Positions 26,126-36,604 of a stretch of DNA of 64,000 bases are shown here, piece by piece. Both the position numbers and the translations under genes were made by a program. Under the pieces are notes generated by a model that searched no databases, was not told the DNA's origin, and saw nothing but the letters and a program-made list of their open reading frames with translations. The stretch comes from Daphnia pulex (Eukaryota; Arthropoda; Branchiopoda; Diplostraca; Daphniidae): the NCBI RefSeq assembly GCF_021134715.1, contig NC_060019.1, positions 11,484,001 to 11,548,000 of the forward strand, written 5' to 3'. Positions within the stretch are counted from its first letter, which is position 1; the number at the start of each line of letters is the position of its first letter.

Positions 26126-27447
26126 AAATGAAAGAGTTTACATCTTGTCTGTTTGCGGCCTCTGGTTGAATTTCATGGTTACCGTAGAATATTCTAACTG
26201 AAACACTGTCGTTCGCTCCAGTTCTCACAATTCTACATCACTTAATCTTGTTGTAGTTAATTAAATTCAACCGGTATTGTTTAGACGTCTGTTAAATCCA
26301 TGCTTGTTCTTAACCAACAGATTTACTTATATACGTGCACGTGCGGATTTCCGTACTATTGTTGATCCTCCCCCGTGAATTATGATCAAACCTGTGTGAA
26401 TGTTTCTGATTGTTTTGTTATTTTTGCATCACTGGACTTGATTGCTCAGCTTTGCCATTTTGAGCAAATCTTGGTGTTGGAGAGTTGTGACTTTTCTGCC
26501 ATCTATTTAGCCCTTTTACTTATTATACATTTCTGAAAGGAGACCTTGAGCTGATCTAACGTTAGCTATAGCGTCCAGATTGCCTTAAGTTTTGTTTTGA
26601 ATGGTATAGAATGTTGTGGTTCTACCTGTTCATCTCTTGTTATACAGTGCAATTAGTTACTTACATTCTGGTGGTCTATTCTTCCGCCACGCCGGACGTT
26701 ATTGGCTACCAAGTTATGTTTTATGTGTTCCAAATACAAACGGTGGCATGTTCTTCTTATCTCCTTTTGATTAAATATATATTTTTTAATAGGTCATCTA
26801 CAAATTGTTTTCATGTGAGACTAAAAGAGAAACAGTTGTAAAACCGGCGAGAAACTCAAAGGCATAAAATTGATACCCCACGGAATTCACTACATAAATA
26901 GTTAGCTGATGTGGTTGGAACCTCACTGGCAAAAGAGATTTCATCAGTTACATAATTAATTCCATTAGAAGTTGTAGGCCTACTAGTAGAATTTCCAATG
27001 TATGACAAGCCGTTCGTGCTCACGCCACATTAAAGAAAAATTTATATTAAATACCGGTAGTAACGCATTAGTAGGCTCCTAATGCTAATTCAAAATTTCC
27101 AATGGCAAACAGAACAGCTAAGTAATTCTAGTGTTGTTACAAAGTACAAACATTTTAGTAATGCGCAGTTTGCGCATAACATTAAGTGTTTAGAATATCA
27201 AACTTAAAATGGGTCCCGCGAAATAGTGAACGCGAACCATGTATCGACTTATCGTGTACCGGTGAATCGTGGAATTGCACAGTGGAATCACTAACTCCGC
27301 CCCTAAAAGGGAGGAGCTAACTTGCGCAGAAATGGCAGTCGATCAGGGGCGGAGTTAGTTTTAGTGTCCCACGATTCACTGGGACTGAGACACATTACGC
27401 CTTCAGCCGTTCACTATTTAGAATTTACCGTTACCGGGATCCCCATC
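26126..27447. other. Intergenic: MAPKAPK2 3' UTR, then the CISD promoter
   Basis: No exon seen. The first part is probably 3' UTR of MAPKAPK2. The last 190 bases before the CISD start hold an imperfect inverted repeat carrying GC boxes (listed separately). Confidence 0.45.
27262..27379. repeat. Imperfect palindrome with paired GC boxes upstream of CISD
   Basis: A perfect 15-base arm ACTAACTCCGCCCCT at 27290-27304 has its reverse complement at 27345-27359. A second, outer 11-base arm GTGAATCGTGG at 27262-27272 is repeated in reverse at 27369-27379. The core of the inner arms contains CCGCCCC, an Sp1/KLF-type GC box, on both strands. It lies 70-185 bases before the start codon, so it is probably in the promoter. 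Confidence 0.7.
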
Positions 27448-28174
27448 ATGGCTAACCTATCAGGTAAACCTCTTCTTTCCTTAGATTTTTGACGTTTGAC
27501 TGCTTTGAAACGACTTGATAGCTGTCTATGCCATAGTCTGTGTCTCTGTGTCTGATACTCTGATTGTCGCTCAGTCTATCTTTTATTTATATAATGGATT
27601 ACATCTCAAATATCTTTAGTAGTCCTTTAGGAAGTAAGAATGTTTAGTGTTTAAGACTTACATAAAAATTTGTACATAAAATGAGATTTTTATTTATCTT
27701 ATCTTTTGTATTTAAATTTCAGTTCGAGATTTGGTATGCTCAGCATCTCTTGGGGTTGCTGCTGTTGGTATATCACTTTTCATCTATGCCAAAGTAACAG
27801 GCACTGGATTTTGTAAAAAGAAGTGTGATAAAAAGGTATGGATTCTCAATATATTTTGACTTTAGAAGATAATAATCTGAAGTTTAATTTCTTATACAAT
27901 TCTTTATACAGGGCAGTGTGGTTAATCAGAGTATTAAAAAGGGTGATTCAAAAGTAGTTGACACTTTTGACTTAGAAGACATAGGGGACAAGAAAGTATT
28001 CTGCCGATGCTGGCGTAGTGCTTCGGTAAGGAACTTATTATGGATCAAATTAATTTATCTTATATAACTTTTATCCTTTCCTAGTTTCCCTACTGTGATG
28101 GTTCACACAACAAGCATAATACAGAGACTGGTGATAATGTTGGCCCACTAATTGTTGGAAAGAAAAGCAACTGA
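27448..28174 (+). CDS. CISD1: CDGSH iron-sulfur domain protein (mitoNEET/CISD1-2 family)
   Basis: Exons 27448-27463, 27723-27835, 27912-28025 and 28085-28174 give 110 residues, the usual size. The family anchors in the outer mitochondrial or ER membrane and holds a transferable [2Fe-2S] cluster. Seen: a short N-terminus, a membrane anchor at about 11-31, and the CDGSH domain with CRCWRSASFPYCDGSH; the three-Cys-one-His ligand set is Cys74, Cys76, Cys85 and His89. The end TGDNVGPLIVGKK is closest to the mitoNEET form. Insects usually have a single CISD gene more often called CISD2-like, so the CISD1 name is a best guess. The first exon codes for only five residues plus one base. Confidence 0.93.
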
Positions 28175-28356
28175 ACAAGCAATCTACCATGTGGTAGTTA
28201 CTGCCCATCTCTTTAGTAGTTTTTCATATATTTAGTTATTATTACTACTGGTTTTCAGCTTGTAAACACATTACACATGTATTGAGGAATTGAGGAAATT
28301 TGTGTACAGTATATCATGGTTGAAGTGGTTGAAGTATCAATTTTCTCTTAATATTA

Positions 28357-29830
28357 TTACATACTTTCATCCAACTCAACTAGTACTGGTGCTTCATCAT
28401 TTGGTTCAACATCAAAATCCCATTGAAACCTCTGTGTTACAAATTGCTTCAACTGTGAGGCTCTTCTTTTAAGCTGTCTGTCAACAGCATCATTTTCCAA
28501 AATATTTCCAAACAAAACTCTTAAAGTTTGAATGAGGAAGTTTTCTGATGAGATTATGTCAACAAAAAAATCTGGAGATACTTCTTGCATCTAAAAAACA
28601 ATATATTTTAATTAATAATTTTAGTTGAAAATTGTGTTTTCTAATGTCATCACCTGAAAATAGATATCCCCAATGAACTCCACAATTAATGATGGATTTT
28701 TCAACAGAATCTCATCAGCAAAACAAAAAATACGAATCACGTTCTTCCAGTGTTCAAAAGCACTGTAAACTTGTCCTATCAAAAAACACAAAAACGCCAT
28801 TTGAAGTTCAGCAAGCATTTGATTGGGTCTAAACAAGAAAATAATTTATTATTAAATACAGCAAACTATTTGGTATTTTTTACGTTCCGAAAAATAAATA
28901 TTAAAAAAATGCCGACCTTTCCCAAGTTGACAGCATTTGTTCCAGTAAATAAGATGTGTCAATGCTATGTTTAGTGATTTCCATGGCACTTGATCCTACT
29001 GGATAGAAATCAACAGGGACTTTGGTAAAATTTAACGCTGTGCCTGGCTTTGGTTGCATGTGCGGTAGTAATTCATCTTCATAATTTGACCTCTTTATTC
29101 TTTTTTCTTTCACTGGAGATTCTGCTGGTGCTGGTACATCTTCTGATGAAATTAATTCTGTAACTGATGAAATCTTTTGCTGAAGGGGTTCCACTTTCCC
29201 AACTACATCAGCTAAATATTAATTGTTAGACATTTTATTTTTGTACAGATTACATAATGTATAAGAAAATATACTTGTCAATTTACTGCTGAGAGACATC
29301 CATTTCTTCCAGGTATCAAATGGATATGGACCCAAGTGCTGATCAAGATTTTTTAAATTGGCTTTTAAACTTTCTCTTTCTTCATCAGTACCTATTATGG
29401 ATAAACACTAAATAATAAATTAATATTAAATAATGATTTATAAAATAAAATTACAATCGTTGATGACATCTTCTATTTCTGGGTTCCACTTACGGACCAC
29501 AACTTCCTTCTTATTGAAGTTGTAAAAGAAACCTGTTCTTGGCGCTACGGAACCTTCCTTGCTTACAGAGCTAGAAATTATATAAAAATATACAATCACA
29601 TTTTGTACCTCACAGTGAATGTTACACTCACACAACTGTTCTAACAAAAAATAACTTATTTGCCTGTAATAAATATAGTGAATTCCAGGGGGTATCATTT
29701 TTATGCCTTTGAATTTTTCGCCGGTTCTCCAACTGTTGAAATCTATTCCTACTTCAGTCCCAATTGGTACGCCAAGAAGAAATAAAAACGCGCCCTCTTC
29801 AAATAATTTGTTAGCCAATTTTTGATCCAT
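28357..29830 (-). CDS. AAR2: AAR2, U5 snRNP/Prp8 assembly factor
   Basis: Six minus-strand exons, 29830-29664, 29570-29455, 29391-29275, 29211-28917, 28828-28654 and 28590-28357, give 367 residues; human AAR2 has 384. AAR2 binds Prp8 in a U5 snRNP precursor and blocks early Brr2 binding. Seen: LFEEGAFLFLLGVPIGTEVGID, the KMIPPGIHYIYYSS block across the first intron, PRTGFF, HLGPYPFDTWKKWMSLS, AEITKHS-like residues (here MEITKHSIDTSYLLEQ), LAELQMAFLCFLIGQVYSAFEHW, and FFVDIISSENFL. The first intron begins with GC, not GT (CAG|GCAAAT), and splicing there is required to keep the frame. The start is the ATG at 29830; an upstream in-frame GTG is not a start. The gene is convergent with CISD, stop codons 182 bp apart. 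Confidence 0.96.
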
Positions 29831-30612
29831 TCTTTCCGTGTTTGACACTTGATGGTTTATATTTTAAAACAGAATGAAGCTGAGTGAATGAAACCACGCA
29901 AAAGCAATGAACGAACAATACTAGCAGACGACAGTTTAAAAACAAACAACATGGAGGTCAGACGTCAGATCAGTACCGGATGCCGACTTGCCGAGTTAAA
30001 TTCTAGCAATTTTGCATAAAAAAAGGGAATAAAATTAACATGAAGAAGGATAGGAGAAGAAAGTGATAAAATAAAAAATTTTATGTGTTGAAGCCTGCCA
30101 TTCAATCTTAATCATGCCTTATTAGTTAATTTGCCCTTTTTCAATTTATTTCAACTTTCAAGTCGAAATTCTTTCTAGATGATTCATGAAAATAATTAAA
30201 ATATTCCGCAAACAGAACAGCCAATTAATCTAACCAAAAAATTTTTACTGGTCATTTTCTACGGTTCTGAAATAAAGGTTTAAACTCATTTCCGGCATTT
30301 GAAAAGCAATACCTTTTGTTTAGCTTTCTCGTGTATTTCCGTTTGTAAACCAATTCAAATAAACTTTGTTCATTTTAAATAAATCGTCTTAATTTGAAAA
30401 ATAATATGTTTATATGTCTAATTCTTCCCGTGTGGCCGGGTCGATCTCCTACCGATTTTCGTCACCAAACAATTTGACAACGTCTTAAATTAGCAATAGG
30501 GCACTCGTATAGCGTGAAAACTTTCCGTCTTCTCTATTTGGCTTTAAAGTTACCATCTATTATACGAAAATCTTATTTTATACTCGTTGTTTGTTCAACA
30601 AATTGATGCGAA
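29831..30612. other. Divergent promoter region, AAR2 and UBE2N
   Basis: AT-rich, no exon seen. The two genes are transcribed away from each other from this 782-bp stretch, which must contain both promoters. Confidence 0.4.
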
Positions 30613-31509
30613 ATGGCAGGCTTACCTAGAAGGATAATCAAGGTAACACAAATCTTAATTGTAGACTTGCATCAAAGTGGGAGGCAACGTGTTTTTTTCT
30701 CCCGATCCTATTATGGGACCGGTAGTATTCTCTAGCAATATAGTATATTCGTCATTAATTTGATCAATAGGAAACTCAACGTTTGATGGCTGAGCCTGTC
30801 CCAGGCATTAGTGCAGTTCCAGATGAACAAAATGCTCGTTATTTCCATGTTGTGGTTGCAGGTCTGTAAACTTAAATTGCAACCTTAAAGTGTCATTCTG
30901 GTACTGACTAGTTCATATTGATTAAAATTCATAGGTCCAGAAGGTTCTCCATTTGAAGGTGGTGTTTTCAAATTGGAACTATTTTTGCCTGAAGAGTACC
31001 CAATGTCTGCACCTAAAGTGCGATTCATGACAAAGATTTATCACCCTAATATTGATAAACTTGGCCGAATTTGTCTTGATATTCTGAAAGGTGATTATTT
31101 TTATTACTTTAGTGTTTGCTCTATCAAGATTGTCAAGTGTTATGTGTTCTATGCATGTATAATCTTGTGTTTTGGTTATCAGGGTATACCTGTATTGTTA
31201 TGACATTTGTGCTTTGAATTTTTAAGTAACTGGGGAAAAAATCAGTTTTAACTTCAGAAAGTTGCATTTGCTTGAAAAACTTAAGTGTGTGGATTTGGCT
31301 TTGTTTAATATTTTCTAATATTTTCAGATAAATGGAGTCCAGCTTTGCAAATTCGGACAGTGCTGTTGTCGATTCAAGCTCTATTGAGTGCGCCCAATCC
31401 CGATGATCCATTGGCCAATGATGTTGCTGAGTTGTGGAAAGTCAACGAGGTAGAAGCTATTCGTAATGCTCGAGAATGGACCAGAACTTATGCTATGGGA
31501 AACATATGA
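30613..31509 (+). CDS. UBE2N: Ubiquitin-conjugating enzyme E2 N (Ubc13/bendless)
   Basis: Exons 30613-30642, 30771-30861, 30935-31090 and 31328-31509 give 152 residues, the same as human. With a Uev partner, UBE2N builds Lys63-linked ubiquitin chains in DNA damage tolerance, NF-kB signalling and synapse formation. Seen: start [35 protein letters not shown], the HPNI motif with the oxyanion Asn, GRICLDILK with the catalytic Cys (residue 87), and the end RTYAMGNI. There are no gaps against the known family. A poly(A) signal AATAAA lies at 31839-31844. Confidence 0.98.
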
Positions 31510-32434
31510 AACCTGGATCTGTGGAAGGAAAAAGAGTAAAATTGTCAATCCGTTACCGAGAAATTGTGTTTGAATTTAGATTATTTTGCTTTCTTTTGTT
31601 CCTCGTCCATCAGCCTTTGTCGACTGATTCCCCTCCCTTCAATTGGTTGAACTGTCCCCGATGGTGATCAGCCAAAAAACTACATTTTGCTCGTTCTTAT
31701 ATCCCAATCTTCTTTTGTTTGCTCGTCAAAAGTTCTATCGACGGTTCATTCCAATTCACGCGTCGTTAAAATGATCGTCGATAGCCTACACTTTTTACCG
31801 TTTAGTACCACGAGTACCTCAAAAGGATACTAAAGAATAATAAAAATGCCGTCACCCGTGGAAGTCTAGAGTATCAAATTGTACAGCTGTGTATTTACTT
31901 GTCGTGGATGAGGAGGGTGAAATTATAAAGACGGATGAGAGCGCACATTTATCACGAAACGAAAACCATCCACTCGACAGACATAATCAATTTTTTACCA
32001 AATCTTCCCCGACCTCTTCGCACCGTTCAGATGAGGTAGGTTCAAACCGAAAAAGGGAAGCGAATATTGGTACTGAGATCCGATCAGAAACAGGAATTCC
32101 CAACACTCAAAAATAATCTCCAACATTATGGAATTTCGTGGTTACAAAAAAAAAAAAGGGAAAAACTTTGAATCCAGAATAGTTATAGACAACTGCCTCT
32201 TGGTTTTTCATGTATAGTTTTCGGTTTGGACGTCTGTCGCTCCAGTTCTATCTCACTGAAATTCGGTTGGGACCAAATTATAGCCTTTATAGATATTTAA
32301 AAATTATATACTTCTTGGCAGTTGAGAAAAGATCGGTATGGGGTCAATTGGGTGCGCAAACAAATACAGTTCAAATAAAATACCTCGAGATGCTAAATAA
32401 TAATAAAAAAATGAATCACGAGCAACGACTTTAG
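31510..32434. other. 3' UTRs of convergent UBE2N and RYBP
   Basis: No exon is supported. UBE2N probably ends after AATAAA at 31839-31844. The rest may be RYBP 3' UTR on the other strand. A 75-residue open frame at 31889-32116 is polar, has no splice context and matches nothing I recognise. Confidence 0.4.
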
Positions 32435-33357
32435 TCAGTCTGAATGTTCTTGATCTGCAGGGGAAAGATCGTTGCCGTGATTGCTGGCACTACTGCTAGA
32501 ACTACTGGTCGTGTGTCCAGCATCCAGATCAAGGTTACTGGGAGATGTTGACTTGCTGCTAATTTTTGGCCGAAACTCAGTAATGACTACTGTCACATTG
32601 TTCACTGTCACTTCTTTGTGCATAGCAGTGCTTCTGTCAACATTTTTCAACCTATTTTAAACAAACAATTAGCAAGTCACACTGAAGGATAGATATCAAA
32701 TTTTGTTTTAACAATTTTATTAAAACATACCTTGGTCTGGCTTTACTGTTCCTGGTGGGGTTTCCATCTGATGATTTCCTCTCAGATTTATCTCTTTCTT
32801 TAGATTCCTTCTCTTTTCTATTTTTGTTAGCTAAGGAAGGATTGAACACTTGAGGTACCAACTGAGGATTGAGCCTTGGTTTCCTGAAAACGTGCAAGTT
32901 TTGTCACATCTGTTAAATGTTTAGAAATGGTAATATTGCTAAGGAAAAATTACCTGGTTGAGGTTCCTTTTCTTACATCACACATTGAACATTTAAATGC
33001 CTCTGCATTATTTCTGTAGGTACCTATGTAAATAATACAATGTTCGTCACCATTTGTCAACATCTTTTGTTTTCATATTGCGCTTTGTCAACTTACAGAC
33101 ACTGCAGTCCCAGTAATTTTCTTCAATTTGCTTGCTACTCCGCTTCGCCCTTCTTGAAGGTACAGAAACCCCCATTAATATGATTGAAATACTTATAACT
33201 AGCATAATTCATAGTTACAAAAATAAATAAAAACAAGAATATGGTCGGTCAAGGCTACACAATAGGTGTACGATTGTCCCAAGTCCTTCCCTCAAAATCG
33301 AAAGAAAATAAATGGATAAATTTACCTTGCATTTGGACTGCCTTTCTTTGAATCCAT
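32435..33357 (-). CDS. RYBP: RYBP/YAF2, Polycomb PRC1 component
   Basis: Five minus-strand exons, 33357-33326, 33152-33097, 33023-32954, 32883-32731 and 32651-32435, give 175 residues. RYBP joins RING1 in non-canonical PRC1 and binds ubiquitinated H2A and YY1. Seen: a RanBP2-type zinc finger [21 protein letters not shown] with ligands Cys27, Cys30, Cys41 and Cys44, then [12 protein letters not shown], a Lys/Arg/Glu-rich linker, and the RING1-binding C-terminal block [12 protein letters not shown] followed by NVTVVITEF. The acidic, Ser-rich tail ends HSD. The linker is shorter than in human RYBP (228 residues). The first exon codes for only ten residues; an alternative start inside the second exon (ATG at 33175) would lose the MDSKKGSP N-terminus typical of the family. 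Confidence 0.95.
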
Positions 33358-33596
33358 GATCAAAACGATGTGAATCAATCAAAATAATTCAACTACTCGC
33401 AAACTTCGAATTAAAATGTAGGAATGGCATTACAAAATACGTTATTAATACGCGTTATTCTGTGCTTTTCGGCTACAAACAAGATATCGATTATCGTGTG
33501 ATCGATACGGAAACTTTGACATTATTTTCAAAACAAAACATTGTGATTTGGAAAGAATTTCTTTTTATCAAATGCTTTACACTATATAATAAATAT

Positions 33597-34180
33597 TATG
33601 GGGTGCGGATTGAACACTTTTTCCAAAAAAACTTTTCAAAAATCGATTACCATATTTGATTTAAAAACAAATTGATAATCGTTTTGAATATTGAAATCAA
33701 GTTGAAAATAAATTCAAAAATTGAAAACGTTTTGAAAATGAATTCATAAATTGAAAATGATTTTGATAAATGAAAATGATTTTGAAAAATGTAAATGATT
33801 TCGAAAAACTAAAATGAATTTGAAAAACTAATATGATTTCGAAAAATGAAAACGAATTTGAAAAATGAAAATGAACTTGAAAAATGAAAATGAACTTGAA
33901 TATCCATACAATTTCGGGAGTGCGATATGACACCACCCTACTCTATCCCCAGCTCTCTCCGGATGCTATAGCCACCCCGAGACAACCGACTAGCCATTGA
34001 TGGCTATGTCGCTGATTCCAGCCAGCAAGGCCGTCAGCGATACTGTCAGCCCTTGCCGGGCGGTGCTGGCCACCGCTGCCGCCACAACGGCCGCCGCTAA
34101 AGTCTCTCTCGACCGCAGGCCGAGTATTACCCTACACAAAAATAGATTACACGATCCAACGTGAAAAGTTTCATGTTCCT
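33597..34180 (+). repeat. Left terminal inverted repeat
   Basis: Pairs in reverse complement with 34809-35346. The left arm is about 46 bases longer, mainly through extra GAAAATGA-type units in its AT-rich part. The right arm has a roughly 10-base insertion near its GC-rich GGCCGTCAGC segment. Confidence 0.9.
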
Positions 34181-34808
34181 GCAGTAAATGACACACAGCC
34201 TACCCAGCAACGATGAAGACGCGTGAAGACGGAACGGCCGAATGGGTGGCTTTCACCTGAGAAAAGTTCCAGTCACGCCTCGGTATGACGTTCTCGCGAA
34301 GTTCTCGTCATTCCACTAACTGCCAATTGCCCGGAAAGAAGTGTTCTGGTACGTTTCGCTGGATAGGCCTATGCGTCCTGTACTGCTGCGATACTCTGCC
34401 GTTCAATCCGACGAGAAGAAGAAGGCGGACACGCGACACGCCGTCTTGCTGACGTGGATCCTCATGTTGGTGCTGGCCCTGCTGGAAATTATCCGCTATC
34501 TAAGCGGATTGGGGAGCTGGACTTCTCTATTGTCTCTACGTCTTTGCCATGTGGTCCACTTGCGCCGGAAGTGATATACAATTGGGCCATTTCCAAGGAA
34601 GAGCTCATTGGAAGGATGGCTCTGTCTCAGCTGCAGCGACGGATTGAACACCAAAAATTGGCGCAACGTCTATCTTTTCTACCATCATGGAGGCAGCGGA
34701 CATGGCGGTGGAGGCCAAAGAAGAGGATCCAAATGGTCATGTTGCTCATGTCCGTTTCAACAGAAAAGCTTTTTTTTCATGGCCGGCCTCAAATAAAAGT
34801 AGTCGTAT

Positions 34809-35346
34809 AGGAACATGAAACTTTTCACGTTGGATCGTGTAATCTATTTTTGTGTAGGGTAATACTCGGCCTGCGGTCGAGAGAGACTTTAGCGGCGGCC
34901 GTTGTGGCGGCAGCGGTGGCCAGCACCGCCCGGCAAGGGCTGACAGTATCGCTGACGGCCTAGCTGCGCCTAGCTGGCTGGAATCAGCGACATAGCCATC
35001 AATGGCTAGTCGGTTGTCTCGGGCTGGCTATAGCATCCGGAGAGAGCTGGGGATAGAGTAGGGTGGTGTCATATCGCACTCCCGAAATTGTATGGATATT
35101 CAAGTTCATTTTCATTTTTCAAGTTCATTTTCATTTTTCAAATTCGTTTTCATTTTTCGAAATCATTTTAGTTTTTCAAATTCATTTTCAATTTATGAAA
35201 TCAATTTCAAAACATTTTCAATTTTTGAATTTATTTTCAACTTGGTTTCAATATTCGAATCGATTATCAATTTGTTTTCAGATCAAATATGGTAATCGAT
35301 TTTTGAACATTTTTTTTTGGAAAAAGTGTTCAATCCGCACCCCATA
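34809..35346 (-). repeat. Right terminal inverted repeat
   Basis: Reverse-complement partner of 33597-34180. The inner 150 bases (from AGGAACATGAAACTTTTCAC) are nearly identical between arms, while the AT-rich outer part shows indels. Confidence 0.9.
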
Positions 35347-35352
35347 AAATAT

Positions 35353-36604
35353 ATCCCGTCAATTTGCGATCAAATAAAATTAATATCCTTTCAGCTTTTC
35401 TCCACATGTACGAAAAATCGGATATATATTTCTATAAATAATTGTTTCGTTTGTGTCTGTAATCCTGCATAGCTAGAAGCCCTACGTGATCACTGATTTG
35501 TGGCGCAGTTCGTATGGTCGAAAGGTCGTTCTCATTTACAATTGTGCACAGAAATTGTGTTACATCAATGTCTTGAAAAAAGTTTCAGATTTTTTTTTAA
35601 ATCTCCAATTGCCAACTCAGATAACAAAACCAAAAACCGAACATGTCTAATTTATTCCTTTCAGCAATAAGTTTTGTTGGATCTTGGATTTTCTAATAAA
35701 AATTTCAGAGAACTCTCATATCAATTAAAAAGCACATTTACTTTTCCAGAGTGGAATTCTCGTCACCCAAAGTAACTGACGGCTGACTGACTTTGGGAAG
35801 TTTTTCATGTCTTGCTTCGCTATTTGTAAAAGCCCATCTTAGGTCTACCAATCGATTTCTTGGCATCGCAATAAAAATAGGAAAAGTTGAAGTAAAATCT
35901 CATCAATTTCCCAGTAACGCTCACAAGCGGAAAACGAACAATTTATATTGTGATGGAATAATGTCCAATATGTATTGATTAAAATTTTAAATTATGTACA
36001 GACCAATGTAATATTATTATCTTCACCAGGTGGATATTAAAAGAGTACAGAAGGGAGAATGAACCATTAGCAAATAGAAACACATCGGAAAGACACACAT
36101 TTTCCCCCTTGAATCGTTGAATGGCGACTGTCGCCCCAGAAGAGAATATAAACATCCAACACTTCTCTCCCAGCCGAACGAATCCCACCCAGACGTTTCG
36201 TGATTAATTCATTTGATTTTTTTTTTTAAATACGGATATCGGTTAAAAAAGAGTGACACAATAATTCGCGAAGCATAACTTCATTTCGTTGGCCTTGCAA
36301 ATAATCACTCGGTTAAGTTTTTGAATTTTTATTGAATGGTCAAATATCAGTTTCGACTCCCTACTGTTTTCAATAAAATTGCGAGAAAGATAAAAAAACA
36401 ATGAATTTTTTTTTTTTCACAGTAGACGTGACTCAGCCAGTGCCCAACAAGATTGTACTATGTACAATATCTCCTCGCGGCGTTAAACGCTCCAACTGGT
36501 GACGCATTCGAGAGTCCACAGGGGTTGGGTTGGGTAATATATACACACGAGAAGACTATATAATAATACGACTTTTTTGACAACCAAAACGACGGCGAAT
36601 AATA
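35353..36604. other. Intergenic and goliath 3' UTR
   Basis: No exon seen. A minus-strand poly(A) signal (TTTATT on plus, 36328-36333) lies about 270 bases past the goliath stop codon and may mark its 3' end. Nothing recognisable between 35353 and that point. Confidence 0.4.

Larger units (their letters stand above)
33597..35346. mobile_element. Long-TIR DNA transposon-like element, apparently non-autonomous
   Basis: The left end 33597-34180 and right end 34809-35346 are inverted copies of each other, each starting TATGGGGTGCGGATTGAACA. The flanks carry a 6-bp direct repeat AAATAT at 33591-33596 and 35347-35352, a possible target-site duplication, though it is short and AT-rich. From the tip inward each arm has an AT-rich part with near-tandem GAAAATGAA units, then a GC-rich part (around CGGCGGCCGTTGTGGCGGC on the right arm). 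The 628-bp centre (34181-34808) has no complete transposase; it holds short frames, the clearest a 77-residue one with a hydrophobic run LLTWILMLVLALLEII. The superfamily cannot be named from what I see. It sits 240 bp upstream of the RYBP start codon. Confidence 0.85.

Noticed and set aside
33168-33175. Alternative RYBP start at the ATG at 33175
   Set aside because: It lies in the intron side of the accepted acceptor; the upstream exon gives the expected MDSKKGSP-type N-terminus and the phases match.
33720-33905. CRISPR-like repeat array
   Set aside because: The repeats have no unique spacers, are AT-rich near-tandem units, and lie in an inverted repeat of a eukaryotic element.
33697-33936. 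Phe-rich 79-residue frame in the left TIR arm (mirrored at 35063-35347)
   Set aside because: It is a translation of the AT-rich repeat units and exists only because the units are a multiple of codons; no domain.
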